DNA of 64,000 nt from [Candidatus Thermochlorobacteriaceae] bacterium GBChlB (GTDB lineage Bacteria; Bacteroidota; Chlorobiia; Chlorobiales; Thermochlorobacteraceae): positions 177,058 through 241,057 of the forward strand of contig JPGV01000020.1 of NCBI GenBank assembly GCA_000724175.1. Reading direction: 5' to 3'. Both the position numbers and the translations under genes were made by a program. The notes beneath the pieces were generated by a model. It saw only the letters and a list, made by a program, of their open reading frames with translations, ran no database searches and was not told the DNA's origin. Position 1 is the first letter of the stretch, and each line of letters opens with the position of its first letter. Positions 25,936-36,453 of this stretch are shown in pieces.

Positions 25936-25973
25936 CTCGCCAACGACATCATCATACGCCCTTGAAGCACAGA

Positions 25974-28900
25974 CTACGACGGAATATACTTGGCGACCGT
26001 CTCTAAGAGTTGCTCGGCGGTGAACGGTTTTTCTAAAACACCCTGCAAGCCGTCTCGCAAAAGGTTGCTGACGGAATAGTTCGACGCATAGCCAGTGCAT
26101 AAAATCACCTTCACCGTCGGGTTTAGTCGCTTTAACTGCTGGAAGGTTTCTAAGCCGTTCATAACAGGCATGTTCATATCGACGATGACCAATTTGCGTC
26201 GTTTCCCAAATGCTGAAACGCTTCCACGCCTTTTGCGCCGTTCTCCGCCATCGTAACCTCAAAGCCTACGTCGCTCAGCGTCTCCGACACCATTTCTCGA
26301 ACCGATAGCTCATCGTCAATAACCAACACACGCCCCGTTCCCTTCATTGTCAACACTGGTTTCGCCTCGTCGCGTGTCACGCTCTCAGCTACGGTGGGTT
26401 GAAAATACAGATGAAATGTCGTGCCTTTGCCTAACTGACTATCGACAAAAATGTAGCCGTTGTGTCCTTTAACAATGCCATAGACCATCGATAACCCAAG
26501 TCCTGTGCCTTTACCGACCTCTTTGGTGGTGAAGAACGGCTCAAAGATTTTTTGTTGTATTTCCTTGGTCATGCCAACGCCCGTATCGCTGACGGCAAGA
26601 TGGACAAACGGCGCGTCCGGTTTCAAGTGAAGCGACTTGGCATCATCGCTGGGAATCGTCGACACATCTACGGTAAAATGGATCTCCCCGTATCCTTTAT
26701 GCGGCAGTGTTTCCATGATGGCGTCTCGCGCATTGACGGCAAGGTTCAAGATGACTTGTTCCAATTGTCCGCTGTCGCCCTCAACCATGGGCGGGCGGTG
26801 TGTGGCATCATAAATGATTTGAATTTTTCGGTCGAGCGTCGGCGAGAAAATCTCTATCACATTGCGCACGCAGTCTTGCAGTTGGACGGGCTGCACGTTG
26901 GACTTGCCTTTCCGTGCAAAGCCCAACATCTGTCGAATCAGCGTGGCAGCGCGGCGCGAGCTCTCTTCAATGCGTTGAACGTGCAAGGCGAGTTTGGAGT
27001 TCGGCTCGACTTTTCCGCGCATCAGCGAGGCATTTCCCATGATGCCCGCTAAGATGTTGTTGAACTCGTGCGCCACGCCGCTCGTCAAAGTTCCAAGCGA
27101 ATCCAGTTTTTGAGCTTGCAAGAGCTGCGCGTAGAGGTTGTCTTTCTCGCGCTCCGCCGCTTTGAGTTCGCTGATGTCCATGATTGAGCCGACGAGTTTA
27201 ACGACGCGCCCATGGTGCATTACCGGCTTGCCAATGGCACGCACCCACTTTTCCGACCCATGCTCCGTGATGATTTTTTCTATTACGTCGTATGCCTCGC
27301 CGTTTAACGCGCGTTCTATGACGCCTTTCATGCGATTGGCTTTCTCCGCCAAAGCGTATCGCTGCGACAGTTCCTCCACACTTGGCTCGCCGAGTTCTTC
27401 TGGACGCTCGTAAATCCTGAACGTTTCAGCAGACCATTTAATTTTTCCCGTCTCGATGTTCCATTCCCAACTGCCAATGTGAGCGATTTTCTCCGTTTCA
27501 GCCAGAAGGGCTTCGCTCTGGCGTATGGCTTCTTCCGCCGCCTTGCGTTCCGTAATGTCGTTATCGATTTCAATCACGTATTCTTTTTCGCCGAACTTCG
27601 CCTTGAAAATCGAGCAGCTATACCAGCGATAGGTGCTTTCCCCATACCGCCGCACGCGCCGGTCGACCGTAACAATGCCGCCCTGCTCGATAACGGCGCG
27701 ATGCTCGTCAAGGTCTTCAAGAAATTGCTTTTCGTCGTCGGGATGAATTAGCTCAAATTCGGGTTTACGCTCTGCTCGCTTAATCTCGCGCAGATGCTCG
27801 ATTGGCATTGTTTCCAATCCGCGTGAGCGTAAAAACGCAATGTTGGCAAACTCAATAAGCTTGTTGTGATAGAGGCAAATGGCTATCGGCAGGGCATCGA
27901 GCAAGCTGCGCAGAAACTTTTCGGAGGCTTCCAGTTGTGCCTGCGCTTCTTTTTTAGCCGTGATGTCCTCTGTGCCGCCGTAAATACGCACGGTCTTCTC
28001 GTGTTCGTCCTGAATGGGTCGACTGATGTCGCGCATCCATTTGACATTGCCGCTTTTAGCAACGATGCGATACTCATTCACGTATTCTCGTCCCGCGAAG
28101 AGCGCTTGCACCTGTTCCATGATGCGTGGAATATCGTCGGGATAAATCACATTTTGCCAGCCGCCGATGCGATTGATTTCTTCCGCTGTGTATCCCGAAA
28201 TGTCCTGTAATTTTTCGGACGCCCATTCGGTGATAATTTGGTCGCCTTCCACCCGCGCCGAATAGACATAGTCCGATGTCAGTTCTGAAATCACGCGATA
28301 GCGTTCCTCACTGTCGCGCAGTTTTTGCTCGATGCACTTGGCGTCGCTGATGTCGGTCAGCCTGACGAGCAACATAGGCTTACCTGCAATCTCCAATTTG
28401 CTAATGGCGAGATTTCCCCAGAACCGCTTGCCTTTGGCGGAGACATAGGGCAGGTCGCCGTTCCATGCGCCGTTGGAGTTGAGGTCCATCCAAATGGCGT
28501 CCACTTCTTCGGTTGTAAACTCGCGCTCCTGAAAGCGCCCGCCAAAAGTGCCAATCAACTCGGTTTTATCATTGACTTCGAGGAGTTCAACGGCACGACG
28601 GTTGCAATCGACGATTAAATTTGTTTCCTGATTTACCAAGAATTTCGCGTCGGTGGATTCGTTGAACACGGTTTCAAAATAGGCTTGTCCCTGACGAAGC
28701 GCTGCTTCCGCTTCCACTTTCGCGGTTACATCGTTTTGAACGCCGATGAAATGTGTCAGTTCACCTTTGGCATCGAAGATGGGCGAGAGCGAAAGTTCGT
28801 TCCAAAAGAGGCTGCCGTCTTTACGGTAGTTTCGCAGGCGCGCCACGCACGATGTTCCAGTGCGGATTGCCGTGCGGATTTTTTCCAATTCGGGTTGGTC

Positions 28901-29533
28901 GCAGTCGCCATTTTGCAAGAAGCGGCAATTTTTTCCGAGAAAATCTTTCTCATCGTAGCCGGTCATCATCAGGACGGCGTCGTTGACGAACACGACTGGA
29001 TTATTTTTCTGCCGCGCGTCGGTGATGATGATGCCCTCGGCAGTGGCGTTCAAGGCGCGGCTTTGAAGCAGGAACTGATTTTCCAACGCTATTTTTTCCG
29101 TCACATCTTGGAAATGCACTGCCAGACCATCGGGCACCGGATAAGCTCGGAAGGAGAACCAGCATTGGAGCGACTCTGAAAAGTCGTTGAATGTCTTTAC
29201 CTGCTGGTCGGCGACGGCGGCGCGGCATTCAGAAAAAATCGGGCGTTGTTCTTGCGCGAACTGCGGAAATTCTTCCCAGATAATTTTTCCGATAAGGCGA
29301 TGCCCGCTCTTGCCAAAGAATGTGGATACGAGCGGGTTCGCGTAGCTAAATCGCCAGTGTGCATCGAGATGAAAAAATCCGTCGCTGATGCCGTTAAGCA
29401 CGGCTTCGGCATTGAATGGGATTACCTTCTTTTTTGGCGACCGTTTGGCGGCGGGCGTTGCAGCGTCGGCTGAGCGCGGCTTTTTCCCAGCAGGCTTTCG
29501 CGTATTTTTTTCCGACATGTTTTTCTTTTTCAT
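25974..29533 (-). CDS. LOV-domain multi-PAS hybrid histidine kinase, interrupted in its receiver by a -1 frameshift at GGGAAAC
   Basis: The frame from ATG 29533 to a stop at 26174 covers 1119 residues; a further receiver half follows in the -1 frame (25974-26192). The order is: PAS (about 40-148); LOV (about 156-275) with the flavin-adduct Cys203 in GKNCRFLQ, then [17 protein letters not shown] and GVQNDVT; four more PAS repeats to about 800; HisKA with VAHEFNN (His822); HATPase with [10 protein letters not shown] and [11 protein letters not shown]; receiver from about 1068. In the zero frame the receiver ends after [15 protein letters not shown] -1 shift on GGGAAAC restores [13 protein letters not shown], with the phospho-acceptor Asp, and LEKPFTAEQ. 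It is either a mutated or mis-sequenced hybrid kinase or a programmed frameshift. LOV content implies blue-light sensing. Confidence 0.88.
26201..26207 (-). other. Heptamer GGGAAAC at the frameshift point of the LOV kinase
   Basis: Read on the minus strand, TTG GGA AAC GAC in zero frame becomes GGG AAA CGA after a one-base backward slip. This is exactly the X XXY YYZ pattern of -1 ribosomal slippage, and it is the only position where the two receiver halves join in register. A single deleted base in the GGG or AAA run would give the same picture. Confidence 0.65.
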
Positions 29534-29772
29534 AATGCTTGTAATTGGTTGTGTTCCCTTCCAGCCACAAGCGTGAGTATAGATGTTTGGGTGCTGGGTT
29601 ATTCTCAATGAATTTACGCAAATGTTTGACTTAAAATCAATCATTTTCATGTCCTTAGCGCGGTGCGTTCAAAACCTGCGACTTACGATGCGGGCTTGTT
29701 TTCAACTTGCGCGACCGGCGGATAAGACTGCCGAACTTTGTGTATCTTCCCAAAAAGGTCTGCAACGTTTTA

Positions 29773-31056
29773 ATGAATCAAGAGCCGACGACATCGACCG
29801 CTTCTGAACCCGACCAAGCCGTCGGCATTGCGGCATTTGTCGCAACCACGTTCTCCGCGCTCACGCACCCGAACTACCGCTTGCTGTGGATAGGCGCGAT
29901 TATTTCCAATATCGGCACATGGATTCAAAAGGTCGCGCAGCCTTGGCTGATATTAAGCCTGACTGGCTCGTCGTTCTTGCTCGGCTTAGATGGATTTATG
30001 CAAGATGCCCCGCTCTTGATTTTTCTTTTGTTCGGCGGCGCGATTTCCGACCGATTCAACCGCAGAGACATTCTCATTTTCTCGAACACGGTTCAATTTT
30101 TGGGTGCGGCGGCGTTGGCAGTTCTGACCTTCACGGGAAAAATCGACGTGTGGATGATTCTTGTTATTTCGTTCATCGTCGGCACCGTGCAATCGATTTC
30201 CACACCGGCGTATTTGGCTGTGCTGCCGTCGCTCGTCAGCAAAGAGCATTTGACGAATGCGATTGCGCTCAACTCGTTGCAGTTCAATGTGTCGCGGTTT
30301 ATTGGTCCGGCTATTGGCGGCATTGTGATTGCGTCGCTTGGCGCGGCGTGGGGTTTCGGCTTAAACGCGCTCTCGTTTGCAGGACTCTTCGCCGCGTTTT
30401 ATTTAGTGCAATTTCCAGCGCAATCGACTGGCGAGGCGCGTCAGCATTCCATAACGAAGAGCATCACGGAAGGCGTTACAACGGTTTGGACGAGACCCGA
30501 TTTATTCGCCGTCGTGGTCATTGTCTTCTGTGTGAGTTTTTTTGCTGGACCGTTGCTGAATTTTGTGTCTGTCGTCGCCAAAGAAAACTTAAACGCTGAG
30601 GCGGGCGGGTTTAGCACGTTGCTCTCGATGTTTGGGGCGGGCGCGGTGGTCGGTGCGGTGCGCGTGGCGTCGCTGCAATCGGACGCTAATCGACATCAAA
30701 TTGTTTTTATCGCCGCTGCCATACTTGCCGTTATGGTCATTGTTGTTGCGGTTTCAACGGTGTTTGCGCTCTCGCTCGTTTTGGTATTTCTGGCGGGATA
30801 TGCGTTTGTCAGTTGCGGCTCAGTTGGCAATACAATTATGCAAGCGGGCGTCCCCGATGAGTTGCGCGGGCGAGTCATTAGCATTTATGCGTTGGCGTTT
30901 CGAGGCGGCTTGCCGCTCGGCAGCCTTCTGACGGGGACGCTGGCGGAAACCTTTGGCGTTACAGTTGCGCTCGCATTCAACGGCATGTGCTTGCTTGCCA
31001 TTCTCGCCGTCGCGTATCGAAAATTTTATGCCTCGCTTGTCCCCGCAAAAGAGTAA
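29773..31056 (+). CDS. MFS exporter (EntS/MFS_3-like)
   Basis: 427 residues from ATG 29773; a longer frame starting at 29707 lacks a sensible N-terminus. About 11-12 hydrophobic segments occur, with TFSALTHPNYRLLWIGAIISNIGTWIQKVAQPWLI at the N-terminus and GGAISDRFNRRDILIFSN as the loop 2-3 motif of the MFS_3 family, which includes the enterobactin exporter EntS. In RFNRRDI the basic motif is intact. The second half has PDELRGRVISIYALAFRGGLPLG. It likely exports a small molecule or drug. It is transcribed alone, divergent from the LOV kinase. Confidence 0.88.
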   Translation: MNQEPTTSTASEPDQAVGIAAFVATTFSALTHPNYRLLWIGAIISNIGTWIQKVAQPWLILSLTGSSFLLGLDGFMQDAPLLIFLLFGGAISDRFNRRDILIFSNTVQFLGAAALAVLTFTGKIDVWMILVISFIVGTVQSISTPAYLAVLPSLVSKEHLTNAIALNSLQFNVSRFIGPAIGGIVIASLGAAWGFGLNALSFAGLFAAFYLVQFPAQSTGEARQHSITKSITEGVTTVWTRPDLFAVVVIVFCVSFFAGPLLNFVSVVAKENLNAEAGGFSTLLSMFGAGAVVGAVRVASLQSDANRHQIVFIAAAILAVMVIVVAVSTVFALSLVLVFLAGYAFVSCGSVGNTIMQAGVPDELRGRVISIYALAFRGGLPLGSLLTGTLAETFGVTVALAFNGMCLLAILAVAYRKFYASLVPAKE

Positions 31057-31105
31057 CACGGCAACGAGTGCAGCGCAATTCGGTTGTCCATCAAGGTTGA
31101 GCTCG

Positions 31106-31184
31106 TGTCATTCCGAGCGCCGCGAGGAATCCATCTTTGAAGTGGCTTGTCCCGTATGGATTCTTTACTTCGTTCAGAATGACA
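31106..31184 (+). repeat. Dispersed intergenic repeat, copy B
   Basis: Inverted arms TGTCATTCCGA and TCAGAATGACA enclose two inverted GGAATCCA/TGGATTC cores. It belongs with the repeats at 9122-9240 and 47950-48063, but has a different centre. It fills most of the gap between the MFS gene and cinA. Confidence 0.75.
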
Positions 31185-31284
31185 AGCGCTGTTCCATTCC
31201 ACACTCGCTCACTCGACCAACGGTCGTCATTGTATGTGATACAAAGAAACGCCAGTTGAATACAGGACGTTGTGGCGGGTGTGC

Positions 31285-32553
31285 TTAATCAGGGGTAGGC
31301 ATCAACAGTTGCCTGACCAAATCGAGCGCGGCTTGGCTGAAGAGTTCCTTGTTGCGCAGGCGATCTTTGGTGAAGGTCAAGGTGCGCGTTTTGCTGGCGT
31401 GATGCAGTTTTTCGCCGGTTACAATCGAGACGCAGAGCATACCGACAGGCTTTGCCTCAGAGCCGCCGCCTGGTCCAGCAATGCCTGTCGAGGCGACTGC
31501 AATGTCCGACCCTGCTTTTTCCAGACAGCGTGCTGCCATTTCTTGTGCGACTTCTTCGCTGACGGCGCCGAATTTTTCCAGCGTCTCGCGCCGCACGCCT
31601 AAGGTGTGTTCCTTCGACTCGTTGTTATACAGCACAAAACTTTGTTTGAAATACGCTGACGAGCCCGCCACATTGGTCAAACGATGCGCAATAAGTCCGC
31701 CAGTGCAGGACTCTGCCGTTGCAATCGTTAAGCCGCGCTCGTGTAGCAACTTGCCGATGTATTCTTCAATCGACATCTCGTCGGTCGCGTAGAGAAATCT
31801 TTGAATGCGCGCCGAAATTGTCTTGACGATGGACGCATTCTCTTGCTCAACGTCGGCTTGATTGCGTCCGCGCGTGCTGACGCGCAAGCGCACGCCGGTC
31901 GAGTGCGGCAGATACGCCAGCGTTGAGCCCTCGGTGAGAAATTCTTGTTCGTTGCCGATGAACTCTGCAAGGCGCGACTCGCCGACACCGCTTGTCATCA
32001 GCATGGTATGTTTAATGAACTCGTTGGAGAGCGGCGCAAAATAGGGAATGACCGACACGCGCATCATCTCTTGCATTTCCGATGGCACGCCGGGCATAAT
32101 GACAAGGTATTTTCCGTCGTAACCGGTTGGACTTTTCAAGAGCATTCCCGGCGCCGTGCCTTTTGTGTTTTGAAAGACGGTGCAACCCACAAACACTTCT
32201 GCCTGCGAGCGATTTGAATCGGGCATTTTGACGCCGCGCCGCTCGAAAATGTTCAAGCAGTTTTGATAGGCTTGCTCGTTAAACTCCATGCCCAAATTGA
32301 ACATTTCGCCGACGGCGGCTTTCGTGATGTCGTCGTGCGTCGGGCCTAAGCCGCCCGTAATGAGTAAGAGGTCAGAGTCGGAGAGTGCCAGATGAATCGC
32401 CTGTTGAATGTCAGCTTTTCTATCGCCAACGGTAATCACACGGCGCGTCGAGATGCCGATGCGCCCTAACTGTTCAGCAATGACGCTTGCATTGGTATTG
32501 ACGACTTGACCAATGAGCAATTCATCGCCGATGGAAAGAATCTCTGCTTGCAT
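31285..32553 (-). CDS. cinA: CinA family protein (nicotinamide-nucleotide amidase)
   Basis: 422 residues from ATG 32553 (MQAEILSIGDELLIGQ). An open frame extends to 32853, but it would overlap ppc and has no CinA-like content. The N-terminal MoCF-like domain has LLITGGLGPTHDDIT. The C-terminal PncC-type domain has ATAESCTGGLIAHRLTNVAGSS and STGIAGPGGG. PncC deamidates NMN for NAD recycling. CinA is also linked to ADP-ribose pyrophosphatase activity. It diverges from ppc with 103 bp between starts. Confidence 0.93.
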   Translation of the reverse strand: MQAEILSIGDELLIGQVVNTNASVIAEQLGRIGISTRRVITVGDRKADIQQAIHLALSDSDLLLITGGLGPTHDDITKAAVGEMFNLGMEFNEQAYQNCLNIFERRGVKMPDSNRSQAEVFVGCTVFQNTKGTAPGMLLKSPTGYDGKYLVIMPGVPSEMQEMMRVSVIPYFAPLSNEFIKHTMLMTSGVGESRLAEFIGNEQEFLTEGSTLAYLPHSTGVRLRVSTRGRNQADVEQENASIVKTISARIQRFLYATDEMSIEEYIGKLLHERGLTIATAESCTGGLIAHRLTNVAGSSAYFKQSFVLYNNESKEHTLGVRRETLEKFGAVSEEVAQEMAARCLEKAGSDIAVASTGIAGPGGGSEAKPVGMLCVSIVTGEKLHHASKTRTLTFTKDRLRNKELFSQAALDLVRQLLMPTPD

Positions 32554-32656
32554 GAATACCTGTGAAGCCCTTGAAAGGATAGTTGAAAACCGTAACTTGA
32601 ATTTCAAAACTACGCAAAAATTTTGTGTTGGCACATTAAAGAAAGGAGTATGAACG

Positions 32657-35491
32657 ATGCTGAAAGTTTTGGACACCGAAACCGTATCGAGAACGATGTT
32701 GCGCGAGGGCGATGAACTCTTGCAGCGCGACATCAAGATGCTCGGCAATTTGCTCGGCAATGTGTTGATTGAACAGGAAAGCAGAGCCTTTCTCGAGCTC
32801 GAGGAAAAAATCCGATTGCTCTGCAAAGATATTCGGCAAAACAAAAAGAGCAATCTGCACGACGAGTTACTCCAGACGATAGAATCGCTGTCTATTAACG
32901 ACGCAAGTAATTTGGTTAGGGCATTTGGCTCGTTTTTTCACCTTGCCAATGTCGCCGACCAGTTCCACCAAATTCGGAAAGAGAAACTCACGCGGCGCGC
33001 GCTTACCGATGCAGGCGTCAGCCATGCGCTTGATGGCACGATTGAAAGCGCGATTCAAACATTTGCCGCACAAGGCGTTTCCGCCGAGACCATTCAAGCC
33101 TTGCTCGACACGCTCACCATTGAACCGACGCTGACCGCCCACCCGACCGAAGCAGTCCGACAAACGGTCTTGCTCAAACGCCAGCGCATTGCCACCGCAC
33201 TCGCCGACTTAGACCGCTCGCATCTGACCGAAAAAGAGCGTCAGCATATCATTGAGCGGCTCGGCAGTGAGATTACAGCGCTCTGGCAGACCGACGATGT
33301 CCGACAAGGCTCGCTTGCTGTTGCCGACGAAGTGCGCTATCAACTTTACTACCTCGAGAATGTGTTTTTCGATGTCTTGCCCGACATTTACCGCGAACTC
33401 GAAGACGCGCTTCAGGCGCATTATCCGCACGCTTCATTCCGCGTGCCATCGTTTTTGAAACTTCATTCATGGACAGGCGGCGACCGCGACGGACACCCGC
33501 TCGTTACTTACACCGTTACGCGCGACACGCTGCTCTTGCTCAAGGAGCGCATTCTGAGAAAATATCTCGTCGCTGTCGAGTCGGTGTTGGTAGAGCTTAG
33601 CGCGTCGCTCAACCGCGTGCGCGTGTCATCGGCACTGCTTGCCTCTATCAAACGCGACGACGAGACAATTGGGCGCACCGTCATTGAGGCAGAGTGGGCT
33701 GGCAAGAACGATGTTGAGCCTTATCGAATCAAATTGCGGTATGTTTATTTCCGATTGCAGCAAACGCTCGCCGAAGTGCTACACCCTGAACGTCCTGCGC
33801 CACATCGCTACGCGCGTGAAGAAGACTTGCTGCTTGATTTGCGCGTCATTGAGCGAAGTTTGATGGAAAATAAAGGAGAACGCTTGGCGAAAGCAGGACT
33901 GCGACAGTTGATTCGTCAGGTCGATGTGTTCGGATTTTCATTCGTGATGCTCGACATTCGCCAACATAGCTCGCGGCACACTGCTGCGATTGACGACATC
34001 ACCGAACGCCTGCGGTTGCTGCCAAAACCATACCGCGATATGTCGGAAGAAGAGCGCATGGCATGGCTATCAAGCGAACTGCAAAGTCGCCGTCCGATGA
34101 TTCCGCACGCGCTCGATTTTTCCGATGAAACCAACGAGACGATTCAAACCTTTCGCCAAATCCGACGCTCGCTTGTATCGATTAGCAAAAGGGCGATTCA
34201 AACCTACATCATCAGCATGACAGCGTCGGCAAGCCATGTGTTGGAAGTGATGCTGCTTGCCAAAGAAGGCGGCTTGATTTATCACACCGACGACGATGAG
34301 CTTCGCAGCGACATCGACATCGTGCCGCTCTTCGAGACCATTCAGGACCTGCATCGCGGCACAGGATTGATGGAGACGCTGTATCGATTGCCCATTTATC
34401 AAAAGCAACTTCGCGCGCGGCGAGGCTTACAGGAAATTATGCTCGGCTATTCCGATTCGGGAAAAGACGGCGGGCTTGCGACATCGAATTGGGAACTATA
34501 CAACGCGCAGGTGTCGCTCAAAGCCTCTGCGGAGCGGCACGGCGTTAGTTTGAAGCTCTTTCATGGGCGCGGCGGCACCGTTGGGCGCGGCGGCGGCGCA
34601 CCGGCGCATCAAGCCATTCTGGCGCAGCCCAAAGGCACCGTCGATGGAAAAATCAAAATCACTGAACAGGGCGAAATTATTTCTGCAAAGTATTCTGTGC
34701 CGCCCATTGCCATGCGCAATCTCGAATTGGCAACCTCAGCGGTGATGCTCGCCTCAATAGCGTCTGCAAGCGACGCGCCCTTGAAAGCAGAGTGGGCTGC
34801 CTGCATGAAAACCATCTCTGAACACTCGCAACGCTCCTTTCGAGAATTGGTCTATGAAACCGACGGCTTTGCCGAGTTCTTCCGCGAAGCGACGCCAATT
34901 GACATCATTGAGCAAATGAAAATCGGCTCCCGCCCGTCGAAGCGCAGAAACACAGGTCGAATCGAGGAACTGCGTGCGATTCCGTGGGTCTTTGCATGGA
35001 CACAAAATCGCGCGTCGCTGCCGAGTTGGTATGGACTTTCTGACGGCATTCACGCCGCGCTGCAAACGGATTTCACGGTGGAGACACTGCGCGAGATGTA
35101 TCAGTCGTGGAGATTCTTTACCACCTTGCTTGACAGCGTTCAAATGTCGCTGTGCAAAAGCGATATGCGCGTGGCGCGCGAATATGCCAAACTCGTCGCC
35201 AATCCATCGACCGGCAGCCAAATTTTTGACATCATCGACACCAAATTCCAACAAACGGTCGAAGTGATATTGAACATCACAGGGCAAAAAAATCTGCTTG
35301 ATAACAACCCATCGCTGCAAAAGTCTTTATCGGCGCGCGAGCCGTATATCGACCCACTGAGCTACATTCAAGTCATTGCCCTGAAAAAATTTCGACGCGC
35401 AGATATTTCGGAAGAAGAGCGCGCTGCCCTGCTGATGCTGCTGCGAAACAGCGTCAATAGCATCGCCGCTGGCATTAGAAACACGGGCTAA
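32657..35491 (+). CDS. ppc: Phosphoenolpyruvate carboxylase
   Basis: 944 residues. It carboxylates PEP to oxaloacetate, an anaplerotic step. Signature sites are present: TAHPTEAVRQTVL with the catalytic His, SMTASASHVLEV, LGYSDSGKDGGLATSNW, and FHGRGGTVGRGGGAP. The C-terminal VNSIAAGIRNTG ends in the usual Asn-Thr-Gly. An AAAGGAG Shine-Dalgarno sits just ahead of ATG 32657, which fixes the start over the out-of-frame ATG at 32650. Slightly longer than E. coli Ppc (883). It stands alone, followed by a convergent gene after 16 bp. Confidence 0.97.
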   Translation: MLKVLDTETVSRTMLREGDELLQRDIKMLGNLLGNVLIEQESRAFLELEEKIRLLCKDIRQNKKSNLHDELLQTIESLSINDASNLVRAFGSFFHLANVADQFHQIRKEKLTRRALTDAGVSHALDGTIESAIQTFAAQGVSAETIQALLDTLTIEPTLTAHPTEAVRQTVLLKRQRIATALADLDRSHLTEKERQHIIERLGSEITALWQTDDVRQGSLAVADEVRYQLYYLENVFFDVLPDIYRELEDALQAHYPHASFRVPSFLKLHSWTGGDRDGHPLVTYTVTRDTLLLLKERILRKYLVAVESVLVELSASLNRVRVSSALLASIKRDDETIGRTVIEAEWAGKNDVEPYRIKLRYVYFRLQQTLAEVLHPERPAPHRYAREEDLLLDLRVIERSLMENKGERLAKAGLRQLIRQVDVFGFSFVMLDIRQHSSRHTAAIDDITERLRLLPKPYRDMSEEERMAWLSSELQSRRPMIPHALDFSDETNETIQTFRQIRRSLVSISKRAIQTYIISMTASASHVLEVMLLAKEGGLIYHTDDDELRSDIDIVPLFETIQDLHRGTGLMETLYRLPIYQKQLRARRGLQEIMLGYSDSGKDGGLATSNWELYNAQVSLKASAERHGVSLKLFHGRGGTVGRGGGAPAHQAILAQPKGTVDGKIKITEQGEIISAKYSVPPIAMRNLELATSAVMLASIASASDAPLKAEWAACMKTISEHSQRSFRELVYETDGFAEFFREATPIDIIEQMKIGSRPSKRRNTGRIEELRAIPWVFAWTQNRASLPSWYGLSDGIHAALQTDFTVETLREMYQSWRFFTTLLDSVQMSLCKSDMRVAREYAKLVANPSTGSQIFDIIDTKFQQTVEVILNITGQKNLLDNNPSLQKSLSAREPYIDPLSYIQVIALKKFRRADISEEERAALLMLLRNSVNSIAAGIRNTG

Positions 35492-35507
35492 TCCGAGGCA
35501 CGCAGCA

Positions 35508-35891
35508 TTAGGCGACATCATCGAGGGAAATAATTTTTCCGTCCTCGAAGCCGAATATAGAATATCCGCTCATCTCAATGCGTTGGTCGGCTTTCCAGCC
35601 ATTGGGCAAATCGCTCCCTAAAATGCCCGTGTAGCGTATCTCAATGCGCAGTTTTCCGTCGCGCTCTGTCGCACTGAGAATTTTTTGCTCCCGCGTTTTG
35701 AAGAGCGCCTTTGCCTGTTCTGCCTGTGCGCGAAACGCCGCCTTGCCTTCGGTTTGGCACGTCAGTTCGTCGTTAGAACAGTTTCGAAAGACGACGCGCT
35801 CATGCAGTTCAGCGAGCATGCTGTCAATATCGAATCGATTGTAGGCGTCAATATACCGCTCTGCCGCCGATTGCATTGCCGATGTAGTCAT
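35508..35891 (-). CDS. SnoaL/NTF2-like domain protein
   Basis: 127 residues, cytoplasmic, no signal peptide. The pattern AAERYIDAYNRFDIDSMLAELHERVVFRN, then strands ending GYSIFGFEDGKIISLDDV, is the SnoaL-like NTF2 fold, which includes small isomerases, cyclases and orphans. No diagnostic catalytic residues are visible. It starts 3 bp after the ispF stop, so the two form one transcript, but a role in isoprenoid synthesis is not implied. Confidence 0.82.
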   Translation of the reverse strand: MTTSAMQSAAERYIDAYNRFDIDSMLAELHERVVFRNCSNDELTCQTEGKAAFRAQAEQAKALFKTREQKILSATERDGKLRIEIRYTGILGSDLPNGWKADQRIEMSGYSIFGFEDGKIISLDDVA

Positions 35892-35894
35892 GGT

Positions 35895-36377
35895 CTATGT
35901 TGGGTTAATTTTCTCAATCAAACAAACGGCGTGGGCCACTGCGCCCTCCCCTTTGCCGACAAATCCCAATTGCTCCGATGTTGTGGCTTTCACCGAAACG
36001 GCGTCGAGCTCGAGCTGTAGGCATTTGGCGATGTTTTTTCGCATCTGCAAGATATGAGGCGCAACTTTCGGCTTTTCAAGCAGCAGCATGGCATCTACAT
36101 TGACGGGTTTGTAATTCTGGCGCTCTAATAGCTGCCGCACTTTTTTGAGCAAGTATTGGCTGTCGATGTCTTTATAGGCGGGATTGGAGTTCGGAAAGTG
36201 TTTGCCTATGTCGCCGAGTGCTGCGGCGCCGAGCAAAGCGTCTGAAATCGCGTGGAGCAGCACGTCGGCGTCGGAGTGTCCGTCCAAGCCTTTGTCGTGT
36301 GGAATATCGACGCCGCCGATGATGAGTTTGCGCCCTGCGACGAGCGGGTGAATGTCAATGCCGATTCCGATTCGCAT
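35895..36377 (-). CDS. ispF: 2-C-methyl-D-erythritol 2,4-cyclodiphosphate synthase
   Basis: 160 residues from ATG 36377 ([22 protein letters not shown]). The metal and substrate motifs GIGIDIHPL and [22 protein letters not shown] are intact, as is the C-terminal [16 protein letters not shown]. The enzyme forms the cyclodiphosphate in the non-mevalonate (MEP) isoprenoid route. A longer frame to 36509 is an overlap artefact with the divergent GTPase gene. The operon continues into the SnoaL-like gene. Confidence 0.97.
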   Translation of the reverse strand: MRIGIGIDIHPLVAGRKLIIGGVDIPHDKGLDGHSDADVLLHAISDALLGAAALGDIGKHFPNSNPAYKDIDSQYLLKKVRQLLERQNYKPVNVDAMLLLEKPKVAPHILQMRKNIAKCLQLELDAVSVKATTSEQLGFVGKGEGAVAHAVCLIEKINPT

Positions 36378-36453
36378 AGTCGGTATGCAGGATTTATCGT
36401 AACTTTTAGAAGAAAATACGGAAATTGTAACTAACGAACTTGGATAGAACGTT

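Noticed and set aside
25974..26192. A separate short receiver protein starting from TTG
   Set aside because: Its sequence begins in the middle of a receiver strand and its first half is in the preceding frame, so it is the end of the kinase, not a gene of its own.
32553..32853. N-terminal extension of CinA overlapping ppc
   Set aside because: The extra 100 residues have no CinA similarity and lie antisense to ppc; the internal ATG gives the family N-terminus.
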